The translations under genes were made by a program, and so were the position numbers. Shown in pieces: positions 53,572 through 62,606 of a DNA stretch of 64,000 nt (position 1 is the stretch's first letter; the number at the start of each line of letters is the position of its first letter). The notes under the pieces were generated by a model, which made no database searches, was not told the DNA's origin, and saw only the letters and a list, made by a program, of their open reading frames with translations. Source of the DNA: Ralstonia pickettii DTP0602 (GTDB lineage: Bacteria > Pseudomonadota > Gammaproteobacteria > Burkholderiales > Burkholderiaceae); assembly GCA_000471925.1 (NCBI GenBank), contig CP006668.1, positions 434,001 to 498,000 of the forward strand, written 5' to 3'.

Positions 53572-55702
53572 GACCTCTGCAACCTTCGACGCCCTGTTCT
53601 CGCCGGCATCGGTGGCCGTGATCGGCGCCTCGGACAACCCCAACAAGGTGGGCGGACGGCCGATCCATTACATGCGCGCATTCGGCTATACGGGCGAGGT
53701 GTTTCCGGTCAACCCGGTGCGCGAGGTCATCCAGGGCTATCGCGCGTACCCCGACCTCGGTGCGATCGGCAAGGCGCCGGACGCCGTCGTAATTGCAGTG
53801 TCCGGCGATGCCACGCTCGAGCAGGTGCGCCAGTGCGGCGCCGCGGGCGTCAAGGCTGCCGTCATCATGGCGTCGGGCTTTGCCGAAACGGGCGAGGCGG
53901 GACGCCAGCGGCAGCAGGAACTGGTGGCGGTGGCCAATGCCAGCGGCATGCGGCTGGTGGGCCCGAACGCGCAAGGCACGGCCAACTTCGCCAGCGGCGC
54001 GGTGCTTAATTTCTCGACGATGTTCATGGAGGTGGCGCCCCAGGACGGCCCGATCGCGATCATCAGCCAGAGCGGGGCGGCGAGCGTCATGCCCTATGCG
54101 TTGCTGCGCCAGGCCGGCTACGGCGTGCGCTACCTGGTGGCGACGGGCAACGACGCCGATCTCGACGCCTGCGCGATGACCGCGGCCGTGGCGGCGGACC
54201 CTGAGGTGCGGCTGATCCTGGTCTACCTCGAATCGGTGTCCGACCCGGCGCAGCTGGCCCGCGCGGCGGAGCTGGCACGAGCGCGTGGCGCCAGCATCGT
54301 GGCGATCAAGGCCGGCAACAGCCAGCGCGGTGCCAAGGCGGCAGCCTCGCATACCGGTGCGCTGGTCGGCAACGACGCCGCGATCGATGCCTTCCTGGCC
54401 CGTCACGGCATCTGGCGTGCGCGCGACATCGGCGAGCTGGTTCGCGCTGTGCCGCTGTATTTGCAGCAGCGTCCCCCGGGGCAGGGCCGGACGGTCGTGA
54501 TGAGCCATAGCGGCGCGGTGGGCGTGATGGCGGCCGACCTGGCCGAACGGCACGACCTGCCGCTGACCGAACTGCAACCGGCCACGCTGCGCGAACTGGG
54601 CGCGATCCTGCCCGAGTTCGGCACGGCCAGCAATCCGCTCGACATGACCGCCGCGCTGCTGGGCAAGGGCGACATGTTCCCGCGCGTGCTCCAGGCGCTG
54701 GGCGCCGATCCGCAGGCCGACATGGTGATGGTCGGCATTCCGGTGGCCGGTCCCGGCTACGACGTCGAGGCGCTGGCGCGCGACGCTGCCGCCTTCAGTG
54801 CGCACCACGCCAGGCCGCTGGTGGCGAGCGCGCCGCAACAGCCCGTGCGCGAAGCCTTCGTGCGACACGGCGTGCCGGCCTTCGTCACCGAAGCCGATGC
54901 CGTTGCAGCGCTGGCGCAATACGCCGCGCACCATCGGCTGGCCGAGGCGGCAAAGGCGGCAAAGGTGGCAAAGGTGGCAAAGGTGGCAAAGGCGACCGAG
55001 ACGGCGCCGGCCTGGCCTGACGCACAGCCGCTCAGCGGCAGCGGCTTGCAGGACGAGGCCCACAGCCTGGCCTTGCTCGCCGAAGCCGGCGTACCGATCG
55101 TGCCGCACCGGCAATGCGACAGCGTGGATGCGGCGGTAGCAGCGTTTGACGCGCTCGGCGGGGTGCCTGTCGTGGTCAAGGGCTGTGCGGCGGATGTCCC
55201 GCACAAGAGCGAGCACGGCCTCGTGCACCTTCGGCTGTCCGATGCGGCGAGCGTCGCCAGCGCGACGCAGGACTGCCTCGACACGTTGCAGCGGCTGGGC
55301 GTGGCATCGCCACGGGTGGTCGTGGCGACGATGGTCAAGGGCCGTCATGAGTTTGCGCTGGGCGTCTCGGTCGATCCCGTGTTCGGGCCGCTGGTCATGA
55401 TCGGGGAAGGCGGCACGCTGCTCGAACTCCGCAAGGACGTCGTGACCCTGCTCGCGCCGTTCACCGCCGAAGACGTCAAGGCGGCCTGCGCACGGTTGCG
55501 CCTGGCGCCGCTGTTCGATGGCTATCGCGACATCCCGGCGCTCGACCTGGATGCACTGGCAGCGTCGGCGGTGGCGCTCGGCGACTGGGCATTGCGTCAC
55601 CGCACTGCGCTGGCATCGGTGGATATCAACCCGCTGATGGTGATGGCGGCCGGCCAAGGTGTCATGGCGGTCGATGCCGTGGTGGAACTCAAGGGGAATT
55701 GA
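53564..55702 (+). CDS. ADP-forming acyl-CoA synthetase (FerA-like)
   Basis: A 712-residue fused NDP-forming acyl-CoA synthetase. The CoA-binding domain (LFSPASVAVIGASDNPNKVG, about 10-135) is followed by succinyl-CoA-ligase-like domains with the phosphohistidine motif KAAASHTGALVGND (near 265). A C-terminal ATP-grasp (about 490-710) has VVVKGCAADVPHKSEHGLV and VSVDPVFGPLVMIGEGG. Start TTG at 53564. Sphingobium SYK-6 FerA, which activates ferulate, is of this architecture. A five-copy 9-bp repeat encodes an Ala-Lys-Val linker before the ATP-grasp domain. Confidence 0.9.
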   Translation: MTETSATFDALFSPASVAVIGASDNPNKVGGRPIHYMRAFGYTGEVFPVNPVREVIQGYRAYPDLGAIGKAPDAVVIAVSGDATLEQVRQCGAAGVKAAVIMASGFAETGEAGRQRQQELVAVANASGMRLVGPNAQGTANFASGAVLNFSTMFMEVAPQDGPIAIISQSGAASVMPYALLRQAGYGVRYLVATGNDADLDACAMTAAVAADPEVRLILVYLESVSDPAQLARAAELARARGASIVAIKAGNSQRGAKAAASHTGALVGNDAAIDAFLARHGIWRARDIGELVRAVPLYLQQRPPGQGRTVVMSHSGAVGVMAADLAERHDLPLTELQPATLRELGAILPEFGTASNPLDMTAALLGKGDMFPRVLQALGADPQADMVMVGIPVAGPGYDVEALARDAAAFSAHHARPLVASAPQQPVREAFVRHGVPAFVTEADAVAALAQYAAHHRLAEAAKAAKVAKVAKVAKATETAPAWPDAQPLSGSGLQDEAHSLALLAEAGVPIVPHRQCDSVDAAVAAFDALGGVPVVVKGCAADVPHKSEHGLVHLRLSDAASVASATQDCLDTLQRLGVASPRVVVATMVKGRHEFALGVSVDPVFGPLVMIGEGGTLLELRKDVVTLLAPFTAEDVKAACARLRLAPLFDGYRDIPALDLDALAASAVALGDWALRHRTALASVDINPLMVMAAGQGVMAVDAVVELKGN
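54949..54993. repeat. Five tandem 9-bp repeats inside the acyl-CoA synthetase gene
   Basis: Unit GGCAAAGGY (54949-54957 and four more to 54993) encodes (A-K-A/V)n in the linker between the CoA-ligase and ATP-grasp domains. The copies are near-identical, so unit number may vary between strains. Confidence 0.85.
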
Positions 55703-55705
55703 AAT

Positions 55706-56476
55706 ATGCAAACCGTACGCGTCGAACAGGATCACGACATCGCCATCGTCACGCTGAACCGCCCGACACGCATGAACGCAGTCAACGACGCCCTGCGCGG
55801 CGAGTTGATCGAAGCGCTGGGCCGGCTCAACGCCGAACCTTCGGTGCGCGCCGTCGTGCTGGCCGGTGCCGGCGAGCGGGCGTTCTGCGCCGGACAGGAT
55901 CTTGACGAGGCAGCCACCGTGACCTGGCAGCAGCTCGTGCCCTGGCTGAACCGGCAACGGGCGATGTACCAGGCCGTCCGCGACCTGGACAAGCCCTGCG
56001 TGGCCGCCGTGCGAGGCGTGGCAGCCGGTGCGGGTTTCCAGCTGGCACTGTGCGCGGACTGGCGGCTGACCACGGCGGACAGCCGCTGGGGACAGCCCGA
56101 GGTCAAGGCAGGCCTGGCGAGCATCGTCGGTTCCTATCTGATGACGCTGCACGTCGGGCACACCCATAACGTGCAGATGTCGCTGTCGGGCGAGCTGGTC
56201 AGCGGCCAGCGCGCCTTCGACATCGGCCTGGTGACAGCGCTGTGCGGCGAGACCGAACTGATGACACAGGCGCTCGCGCAGGCCAGATCGCTCGCGGCGC
56301 TGCCGCCGACTGCCGTCCGCCTGTCCAAGCAGCGTTTTCGCGCCATGACGCAGCCGGGATTCGATGACGCCTGTGTCGCCGGGATCCGGGCGCAGCTCGA
56401 ATGCTATGCCGACGGCGAACCGCAGCGCGTAATGGCTGCGTTTCTGGACAAACGCAATACCAAGGAGTCGCAGTGA
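55706..56476 (+). CDS. Enoyl-CoA hydratase/isomerase 1
   Basis: A 256-residue crotonase. The oxyanion-hole loop is ERAFCAGQDLDEAA, and the second is VRGVAAGAGFQLALCADWRL, followed by WGQPEVKAGLASIVGSYLM. It acts on the CoA thioester made by the upstream synthetase; hydration, isomerisation or retro-aldol cleavage are all possible for the fold. It overlaps the aldehyde dehydrogenase by 4 bp (GTGA). Confidence 0.88.
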   Translation: MQTVRVEQDHDIAIVTLNRPTRMNAVNDALRGELIEALGRLNAEPSVRAVVLAGAGERAFCAGQDLDEAATVTWQQLVPWLNRQRAMYQAVRDLDKPCVAAVRGVAAGAGFQLALCADWRLTTADSRWGQPEVKAGLASIVGSYLMTLHVGHTHNVQMSLSGELVSGQRAFDIGLVTALCGETELMTQALAQARSLAALPPTAVRLSKQRFRAMTQPGFDDACVAGIRAQLECYADGEPQRVMAAFLDKRNTKESQ

Positions 56477-57888
56477 AGCAGTTGACCCAACACTACATAG
56501 ACGGCGCACGTCGCCCGATGCGAGGCGGCGAGTTGGTCCGCGTCTACGATTCGGCGACCGAAGCCCCGTTGGCCGAGGTTTGTCTCGGCACCGCGGACGA
56601 CGTGGCCGAAGCCGTGGCGGCAGCCGTGCGGGCACAGCCTGGCTGGCAGGCGCTGGGCGCAGCCGGACGGGCGCCGTACCTGCGCGCGCTGGCCGACGCG
56701 CTGGAAGGCTGCGCGGCGGAGCTGGCCAATGAGATCTCGCGTGAAGTCGGCATGCCGCTGAAGCTGTCGCGCCGCATCCAGGTCGATGCACCGATCGCGG
56801 CGTGGCGCGCCACGGCGGCGCTGGCCGACACGTTCGCCTTCGTCCGCACGATCGGCAATTCCCGCGTGACGCTGGCCCCGGTCGGGGTGGTGGCCGCCAT
56901 TACGCCGTGGAACTACCCGTTGCACCAGATCACGGCCAAGCTGGCGCCGGCGCTGCTGGCCGGCTGCACGGTGGTGCTGAAGCCGTCAGAGCTGGCCCCG
57001 GCCGTGACCGAACGGCTGATGGCCGCGTGCGAGCAGGCGAAGCTGCCGCCGGGCGTCCTCAATCTCGTGCTGGGCGGCGCGGCGGTCGGCGAGGCGCTGG
57101 TATCGCATCCCGGCATCCAGATGGTGTCGTTCACCGGCTCCACGGCGGTCGGCCGCAAGGTCGCCGCGCAGGCGGCCGGCGACATGAAGCGTGTGTCGAT
57201 GGAACTGGGCGGCAAGTCGGCGGCCGTGGTCCTGCCGGGCGCGGATCTCGCCAGGGCGGTCAAGGCGACGGTCAGCTCCTGTTTCCTCAATTCGGGGCAG
57301 ACCTGCAGCGCGACTACCCGGCTGATCGTTGCACGCGAGGACTACCCCCGGTGCCGGCAACTGCTGGCGGAAGCGGCGGCTGCGATGAAACTCGGCGATC
57401 CCGCCGATGGCGAAACCCGGATCGGCCCCTTGCTGTCGGCGCAGCAGCGTCAGCGCGTGCAGGCGCATATCGCCGAAGCGGAGCAGGCAGGCTTTGACCG
57501 GATCGCAGGCGGTGCCGATGCGCCAGTGCCAGCGACCGGCTATTTCGTCGCGCCGACCATCTACGGCAACGTCGCACCCGACAGCCGGCTGGCGAATGAG
57601 GAAGTCTTCGGGCCGGTGCTGGCGGTGCTGTGCTATGACAGCGTCGACGAGGCGATTGCCCTGGCCAACGGCACGCGCTACGGGCTGGCCGCCGCGGTCT
57701 GGGCTGCCGATGACAGCGCCGGCGAAGCGGTCGCCAACGCGCTGCGGGCAGGGCAGGTGGACGTCAACGGCGCCCGCTTCAACCCCGCGGCACCGTTTGG
57801 CGGCTTCGGCATGTCCGGCGTCGGGCGCGAAGGTGGCGTCTATGGGCTGGAGGAGTTCCTGGAGCCGAGATCCGTTCAGCTCCCTTAG
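56473..57888 (+). CDS. NAD(P)-dependent aldehyde dehydrogenase
   Basis: A 471-residue ALDH. It has PVGVVAAITPWNYPLHQITA, the nucleotide helix FTGSTAVGRKVAAQAAG, the catalytic Glu in SMELGGKSAAVV, and the catalytic Cys in NSGQTCSATTRL. The start is GTG at 56473 after an AAGGAG site, within the stop of the hydratase gene. With a hydratase-lyase it would oxidise a released aromatic aldehyde, such as a vanillin-type product; the substrate is inferred. Confidence 0.92.
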   Translation: MKQLTQHYIDGARRPMRGGELVRVYDSATEAPLAEVCLGTADDVAEAVAAAVRAQPGWQALGAAGRAPYLRALADALEGCAAELANEISREVGMPLKLSRRIQVDAPIAAWRATAALADTFAFVRTIGNSRVTLAPVGVVAAITPWNYPLHQITAKLAPALLAGCTVVLKPSELAPAVTERLMAACEQAKLPPGVLNLVLGGAAVGEALVSHPGIQMVSFTGSTAVGRKVAAQAAGDMKRVSMELGGKSAAVVLPGADLARAVKATVSSCFLNSGQTCSATTRLIVAREDYPRCRQLLAEAAAAMKLGDPADGETRIGPLLSAQQRQRVQAHIAEAEQAGFDRIAGGADAPVPATGYFVAPTIYGNVAPDSRLANEEVFGPVLAVLCYDSVDEAIALANGTRYGLAAAVWAADDSAGEAVANALRAGQVDVNGARFNPAAPFGGFGMSGVGREGGVYGLEEFLEPRSVQLP

Positions 57889-57913
57889 TCACGACATCGA
57901 AAGGAATCGCAAT

Positions 57914-58732
57914 ATGTACAGTCAGGTTACCGTTGCTCGCGCGGGGAAAAGCGAGCGGATCGCCGTGGTCACCATGAACCGGCCGGACAAGCTCAATGCG
58001 CTGACCAAGGTCATGGAGGCCGAACTGCGCGACGCCATGGACGCCGTCGATCGCGACGACAACGTCCGCGTGGTGGTGCTGACCGGGGCAGGCAAGGGCT
58101 TCTGCGCCGGCATGGACATCAATGAGCTCGAAGTGCTGCCACCGGGCGATATCCGCGCCGCCCAGTGGATGCGCCCCTTCGACATGAACCGGCGCGCCGA
58201 CTACCAGACCCGCTATGGCTACTTCCCGGCCATGCGCAAGCCCGTGATCGCGGCCATCAACGGTGCGGCGGCGGGGCTGGGGCTGGTGTTCGCGCTGTAC
58301 AGCGACATGCGCTTCGCCAGCGCCAACGCCGCGTTCAGCACCGCGTTTGCGCGCCGGGGCCTGATTGCCGAGCACGGTATCTCCTGGTTGCTGCCGCGTG
58401 TGGTCGGCCCTGGCCATGCGGCCGACCTGCTCTATTCGGCACGCAAGGTGCTGGCCGACGAGGCGCTGCGGATCGGGTTGGTCGACCGTGTGGTCGATGC
58501 CGACGCCCTCATGGCGACGACGCTCGACTATGCCGACGACCTGGCCGAGAACGTCTCGCCCAGATCCATCCGCGTGATGAAGCGGCAACTGTGGGAGCAG
58601 CCATTCCAGTCATTGGCCGAGGCCACGCGCGTCGCCAATGCCGAGATGTTCGAGAGCATCCGGAGCGAGGACTTTACCGAGGGGGTGGCGCATTTTATTG
58701 AGCGCAGGCCAGCCAGATTCACCGGGCGGTGA
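57914..58732 (+). CDS. Enoyl-CoA hydratase/isomerase 2
   Basis: A 272-residue crotonase with VTMNRPDKLNALTKVMEAEL, oxyanion loops GKGFCAGMDINELEVL and NGAAAGLGLVFALYSDMRFA, and FARRGLIAEHGISWLLPRV. It is distinct from hydratase 1, with an insertion (DIRAAQWMRPFDMNRRADYQ) near residue 80. It is the last gene of the operon, 25 bp after the aldehyde dehydrogenase. It is a candidate hydroxycinnamoyl-CoA hydratase-lyase or a beta-oxidation hydratase. Confidence 0.88.
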   Translation: MYSQVTVARAGKSERIAVVTMNRPDKLNALTKVMEAELRDAMDAVDRDDNVRVVVLTGAGKGFCAGMDINELEVLPPGDIRAAQWMRPFDMNRRADYQTRYGYFPAMRKPVIAAINGAAAGLGLVFALYSDMRFASANAAFSTAFARRGLIAEHGISWLLPRVVGPGHAADLLYSARKVLADEALRIGLVDRVVDADALMATTLDYADDLAENVSPRSIRVMKRQLWEQPFQSLAEATRVANAEMFESIRSEDFTEGVAHFIERRPARFTGR

Positions 58733-58905
58733 GCGGTAGCGGTTCGAGGGGCGGGGTTTGTTTCTCTCGCGCAGGAACAGACGTCATACGCTGGGGGTTT
58801 GCATACGGTCGTGGTGGTTTAGATGCCAGTGGTTCGCTCCCCTGTCATCATGTGCCTCCTGGTAACTGCCATGTTGGTAAGCGCGCTCAACGTGGAGCCG
58901 ACGGT

Positions 58906-60504
58906 TCAAACGTCCGCGCAGTCTTGGTTGGTGGGCACGGTGAACTGAAATACGGCGCCGCGAGGCAGGTTCGCGCTCAGCCGTAGCGTTCCCCCATGCG
59001 CTTGCACGATCGAGCGGCAAATGGACAGCCCCATGCCCATTCCGCCGGCCTTCGACGTGCAGAACGGCTCAAAGATGCGCTCAATGTTCTCGGAAGCGAC
59101 ACCCGGCCCCGAATCGCGCACCGTAACCAGGACGGCACTCGGCTCATCCTTGCCGGTGCGAATCGTCAGTTCTCGCGGTCCGTCGTCAACCGCGCTCATC
59201 GCTTCAATGGCGTTGATGATCAGGTTCAGCATCGCCTGTTGGAGTTGCACCCGGTCGCCTTCAACCAGCGGTAAGTCCTCCGTAAGCTCCATCCGCACAG
59301 AAACGTTGTTTTTCATGGTCTCACCGCGCGTCAGGGTCATGACCTCACGAATCGCCTCGTTGATCTGCACCGACTCCTTATACATCGGAGTGTTTTTGAC
59401 GAGGCCACGAATGCGGTTCATGATCTCGCTGGCGCGCCTTGCGTCTTTGGTGATACGTTCAAACGCCTGGCGAGCCTCCTCTAGATTCGGCGACGGTGCG
59501 CTCAGCCAGCGTAGACCCGCCTCGGCATTGGCGCCGCACGCGCCGATCGGTTGCTTTAATTCGTGGCTGATCGAGGCCGTGAGCTGCCCCATGGTCGTGA
59601 CGCGGTTTGCGTGCGCCAGCGCAGCCTGGATCTCGCGGTAGCGGCGCTCGCTTTCGCGCGCTTCGGCCTCCGCGCGCTTACGCTCGGTCAAATCGAGCAC
59701 GAAAGCGACACCTTGGTCCCCGCCATCTTCGAAGCTCGCCACGCCGATCAGCACAGGCACCCGGCTGCCGTCCTTCCGGAAATACTCCTTCTCGAACGGT
59801 TGCAAGCGGCCGGTCCGTTTGAGCTCTGGCAGATATTGTCGGAAATCGCGGTCGAGCCATTCCGGCGGGGTCAGGTCTGTCCAGCAGAGGCGACCAGAGA
59901 CGAGATCCTCACGCTCGTAGCCCACGATGCGGAGGAACGCGTCATTGGCCTCGATGATCCGGCTTTCGCCCCAGATGAAGATCCCGATAATGTCGGCGTC
60001 GACCAGGCGCTGGATTTTCGCTTCGCGCTCTTCGAGTTGTTTGTTCAGTGTTGCTAACGTTCTCAAGTCAGACTGCAACATGTCGCGGCACAGGAGCAGA
60101 AGTCTGAGGAAAGGCTCGCTGTAATGGTTTCCTTTCCTGTCAAGAACGCAAATCGTTCCGAATATCTCGCCATCGGGCCAACTGATCGGAACACCCAGGT
60201 ACGAAATCATGCCCAGTTTAATATCAGGGTTCGATTTCCACTCTTCGTCCTGCAAAGCGTCAGGGACAAGCAGCGGTTGACGGGTCTTCATCACGGTCTC
60301 GCAATAAAGGCCCGTGTTCAAAGGCGCGGTCTCGGCCGGCTCGTAAGGATTCCCTTTGGACTCGCTGGATACGAAGACTTTGATGTTCGGAGGCTCTACT
60401 TGCATTATCAAGGCGGAAGGAACGCGCATGACCTCGGCGAGTAGATCGACAATCTCTTGCCACTTCCTGACGGTTTCAGGGGGCACTTGGATGGAATGTG
60501 GCAT
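58906..60504 (-). CDS. GAF-PAS sensor histidine kinase, orphan
   Basis: A 532-residue soluble kinase. It has an N-terminal GAF domain (about 10-150), a PAS domain (about 165-285, with IGIFIWGESRIIEANDAFLR), and a HisKA phosphoacceptor SISHELKQPIGACGANAEAG (near 315). The HATPase domain has LNLIINAIEAM, RDSGPGVASENIERIFEPF and GMGMGLSICRSIVQAHGG. There is no transmembrane segment. No response regulator is adjacent, so its partner is encoded elsewhere. It converges with the acyl-CoA operon. Confidence 0.92.
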   Translation of the reverse strand: MPHSIQVPPETVRKWQEIVDLLAEVMRVPSALIMQVEPPNIKVFVSSESKGNPYEPAETAPLNTGLYCETVMKTRQPLLVPDALQDEEWKSNPDIKLGMISYLGVPISWPDGEIFGTICVLDRKGNHYSEPFLRLLLLCRDMLQSDLRTLATLNKQLEEREAKIQRLVDADIIGIFIWGESRIIEANDAFLRIVGYEREDLVSGRLCWTDLTPPEWLDRDFRQYLPELKRTGRLQPFEKEYFRKDGSRVPVLIGVASFEDGGDQGVAFVLDLTERKRAEAEARESERRYREIQAALAHANRVTTMGQLTASISHELKQPIGACGANAEAGLRWLSAPSPNLEEARQAFERITKDARRASEIMNRIRGLVKNTPMYKESVQINEAIREVMTLTRGETMKNNVSVRMELTEDLPLVEGDRVQLQQAMLNLIINAIEAMSAVDDGPRELTIRTGKDEPSAVLVTVRDSGPGVASENIERIFEPFCTSKAGGMGMGLSICRSIVQAHGGTLRLSANLPRGAVFQFTVPTNQDCADV

Positions 60505-61013
60505 GGTCGCTATTGCGCTGAAGAACGATTCATCTCATCGATTCATATTCTCGCGACAGGTGAAGGTGTCGTTGCGCGTCGCGCAGCTCAGATCTGTAAC
60601 AGGCGGCTGCTCTCCGATGAGCGCCTATCCCAGCCTGAATGGTAGACCCTGTTCGGGTCGATTACGACGTGACCTTGGCTTCCCATTCCGGGGAACGCAC
60701 AGGGGCAGAAGTCAACGTCCTCGCTGGTCCAGCAGGACACAAATACCGACGTGGCCGCGAGGGGAAGGTGCGCGCCCGTCGCATCTTCGGGGAGGGTCCC
60801 CAGCACACGTTGTGACGGTCGAAGGCCGTCGACGCCCGACAAGAATAGTCAGTGGCATGTATTGCAAAGTAGTTGGCGCACTTTGCATGGCCTGAATCGC
60901 CGCCGCCCCGTTAGTCTTGTCTTAGCGGCCATGACGGCGACGGATGCGGCTCCAGCCGAGACGCGCGCCAACATGGCTTCCTATTCCGACGTTCCTGGAA
61001 GGATGAAACCAGC
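60505..61013. other. Long gap after the histidine kinase
   Basis: About 500 bp with no recognisable gene. A minus-strand frame (60588-60842, with DVDFCPCAFPGMGSQGHVVI) is open but has no ribosome site or family pattern. It may contain regulatory DNA for both flanking genes. Confidence 0.35.
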
Positions 61014-61346
61014 ATGACCTACTCGCTCTCCCGCGCTGACGTGGACAGCATCACCGAAGCAGAGCTGGAACTCAGCACTGTGAAACTCCTGCCGAAGTGG
61101 GACGACATCCCGGCGGACTTCCGCAACGGCAACCTCTACACCCGTATGGCAGAGGCTCGTCTTCTCGACTACCCGATGCCAGGTATCAACATCTCACTTC
61201 TACCTGGCTTTGATGACGAGGGTGCCTGCACGACGATCGATCGCTGCATCACGGCCCATCTGAATGCCTTTGCTCCCAAGCACGAACACCGGATCGCCGG
61301 TGTGGGTTACATGATCTCGAAGATTTGCAGGATTACGTCCGCTTAA
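61014..61346 (+). CDS. Conserved hypothetical protein (110 residues)
   Basis: A soluble protein starting MTYSLSRADVDSITEAELEL and ending HEHRIAGVGYMISKICRITS. It has an acidic N-terminal half and a His-rich C-terminal stretch. The start overlaps other open frames, but steady codon use supports it. No domain is recognised. It stands alone between two long non-coding stretches. Confidence 0.55.
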   Translation: MTYSLSRADVDSITEAELELSTVKLLPKWDDIPADFRNGNLYTRMAEARLLDYPMPGINISLLPGFDDEGACTTIDRCITAHLNAFAPKHEHRIAGVGYMISKICRITSA

Positions 61347-61507
61347 CCTCCAGGCAAGAGGCAATTTTTCGAAGCTGCTGCTGGGGAGGTCTGGCGAGCA
61401 AAGGATCTCGATCGGCCTTTGTCCACCCGTCACGCACATTCGCACAATTGGTGGTAGGCGTGGGCTATGCACCTACTACGCCCGCTTCGGCTCAGAGCCG
61501 GACCAGA

Positions 61508-62431
61508 TCAGGCCTTGCGGTGTGTGGACGTAGCCCTTGACCCTGCGCTTTTTGACGCGACCAGGAGATCGTAGAGCAGTTTCGCCGCGGGCGGCAGCGC
61601 GCGGCCTCGCCGGGATATAAGTCCCAGCGTGCGCGTCACCCGAGGCTCCGTAAGCGGGATCGCCGTCAATGCCTTGTGGCCTTCCGGCGGTAGCGCCATC
61701 CGCGGAACCACACCGATTCCTAAGCCAGCCTGTACCAGACTCACAAGCGCAGGCACGTGGTGGACTTCACAGAACCAGCGTGGCTTGGAGGGTACGCGCG
61801 CCAGCGCTTGATCTATGAGAAAGCGATTGCCGCTGCCTTGAGCGAGGGTGATGTAGTCGTATTGACCGAGTTCCGACCACTTCAGTTTTCTTCTGCTTGC
61901 AAGTGGATGATCGACCTGGCACGCCACGACAAACGCCTCTTCCATCAGCGCTTTGAATTCGATGTCCGCCTCCTGGGTTCCGATGTAGGTCAGGCCAAAG
62001 TCGGCATTGCCGCGAGTCACCGCAAGCAAGACGTCCGCTGAAGACTCATCCATCACCCGCAGCCGGATAAGCGGATATCGCCGATGGAATTCCGCTACGA
62101 CGGACGGCAGAAAATACCCCACCGCCGATGGAACACACGCAAACGTGACCTCTCCGGACAGCCTCTCGGCGACATCGCGGATACCTAGCATCGCTTCTTC
62201 CAGATCGTTCAGGACATTGCGTGCCTTGGACATGAAAGCACGGCCAACGGCGGTCAACTCGATCTTCCGGGTCGTGCGGACAAAAAGATCCACGCCAAGC
62301 GCTTCCTCGAGCTTATCAACACGCCGTGACAGTGCTGATTGCGAAAGGAAGAGTACCTCCGAAGCGGCTCGGAAACTACCGAGGTCGGCTACGGCGAGAA
62401 AGGCGCGTAAATCGGCGAGGTCGAAATTCAT
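61508..62431 (-). CDS. LysR family regulator
   Basis: A 307-residue regulator with helix-turn-helix LADLRAFLAVADLGSFRAAS, then FLSQSALSRRVDKLEEALG, and an effector domain with VTFACVPSAVGYFLPSVVAE. The frame extends 100 codons upstream, but the ATG at 62431 is the family start (MNFDLADL). It is divergent from the Bug-dehydrogenase operon and starts directly beside a 13-bp inverted repeat. Confidence 0.92.
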   Translation of the reverse strand: MNFDLADLRAFLAVADLGSFRAASEVLFLSQSALSRRVDKLEEALGVDLFVRTTRKIELTAVGRAFMSKARNVLNDLEEAMLGIRDVAERLSGEVTFACVPSAVGYFLPSVVAEFHRRYPLIRLRVMDESSADVLLAVTRGNADFGLTYIGTQEADIEFKALMEEAFVVACQVDHPLASRRKLKWSELGQYDYITLAQGSGNRFLIDQALARVPSKPRWFCEVHHVPALVSLVQAGLGIGVVPRMALPPEGHKALTAIPLTEPRVTRTLGLISRRGRALPPAAKLLYDLLVASKSAGSRATSTHRKA

Positions 62432-62472
62432 GTGTAAAACGCAAGAATCCATCGAATATTTGCACTTTACAC
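62432..62472. promoter_or_regulatory. 13-bp imperfect inverted repeat, probable LysR operator
   Basis: GTGTAAAACGCAA (62432-62444) pairs with TTGCACTTTACAC (62460-62472) at 11 of 13 positions, with 15 bp between. It touches the LysR start codon, fitting autorepression and activation of the divergent Bug gene. Confidence 0.55.
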
Positions 62473-62606
62473 GGAAATGCCCGGCGTAGATCATTGCCTC
62501 ACAAAACGTTGCCAGGTGCGGAGGCCGGCTTACGAGGGGTGGAGACAACCTCGGAGCGAGGTGTGCCCTGGCTTGCTCACGCATTCCATCTCGATAGAAG
62601 AGCAAT

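Noticed and set aside
54949..54993. Possible CRISPR or other array
   Set aside because: The repeats are 9 bp, contiguous, without spacers and in frame inside a coding linker.
53543..56791. Minus-strand open frame of more than 1,000 codons opposite the acyl-CoA synthetase and hydratase genes
   Set aside because: It is rich in Arg/His/Ala without domain motifs and mirrors the codon bias of strongly supported plus-strand genes; a typical antisense shadow in GC-rich DNA.
60588..60842. Minus-strand 84-codon frame
   Set aside because: No ribosome site, no family similarity, unsteady codon use.
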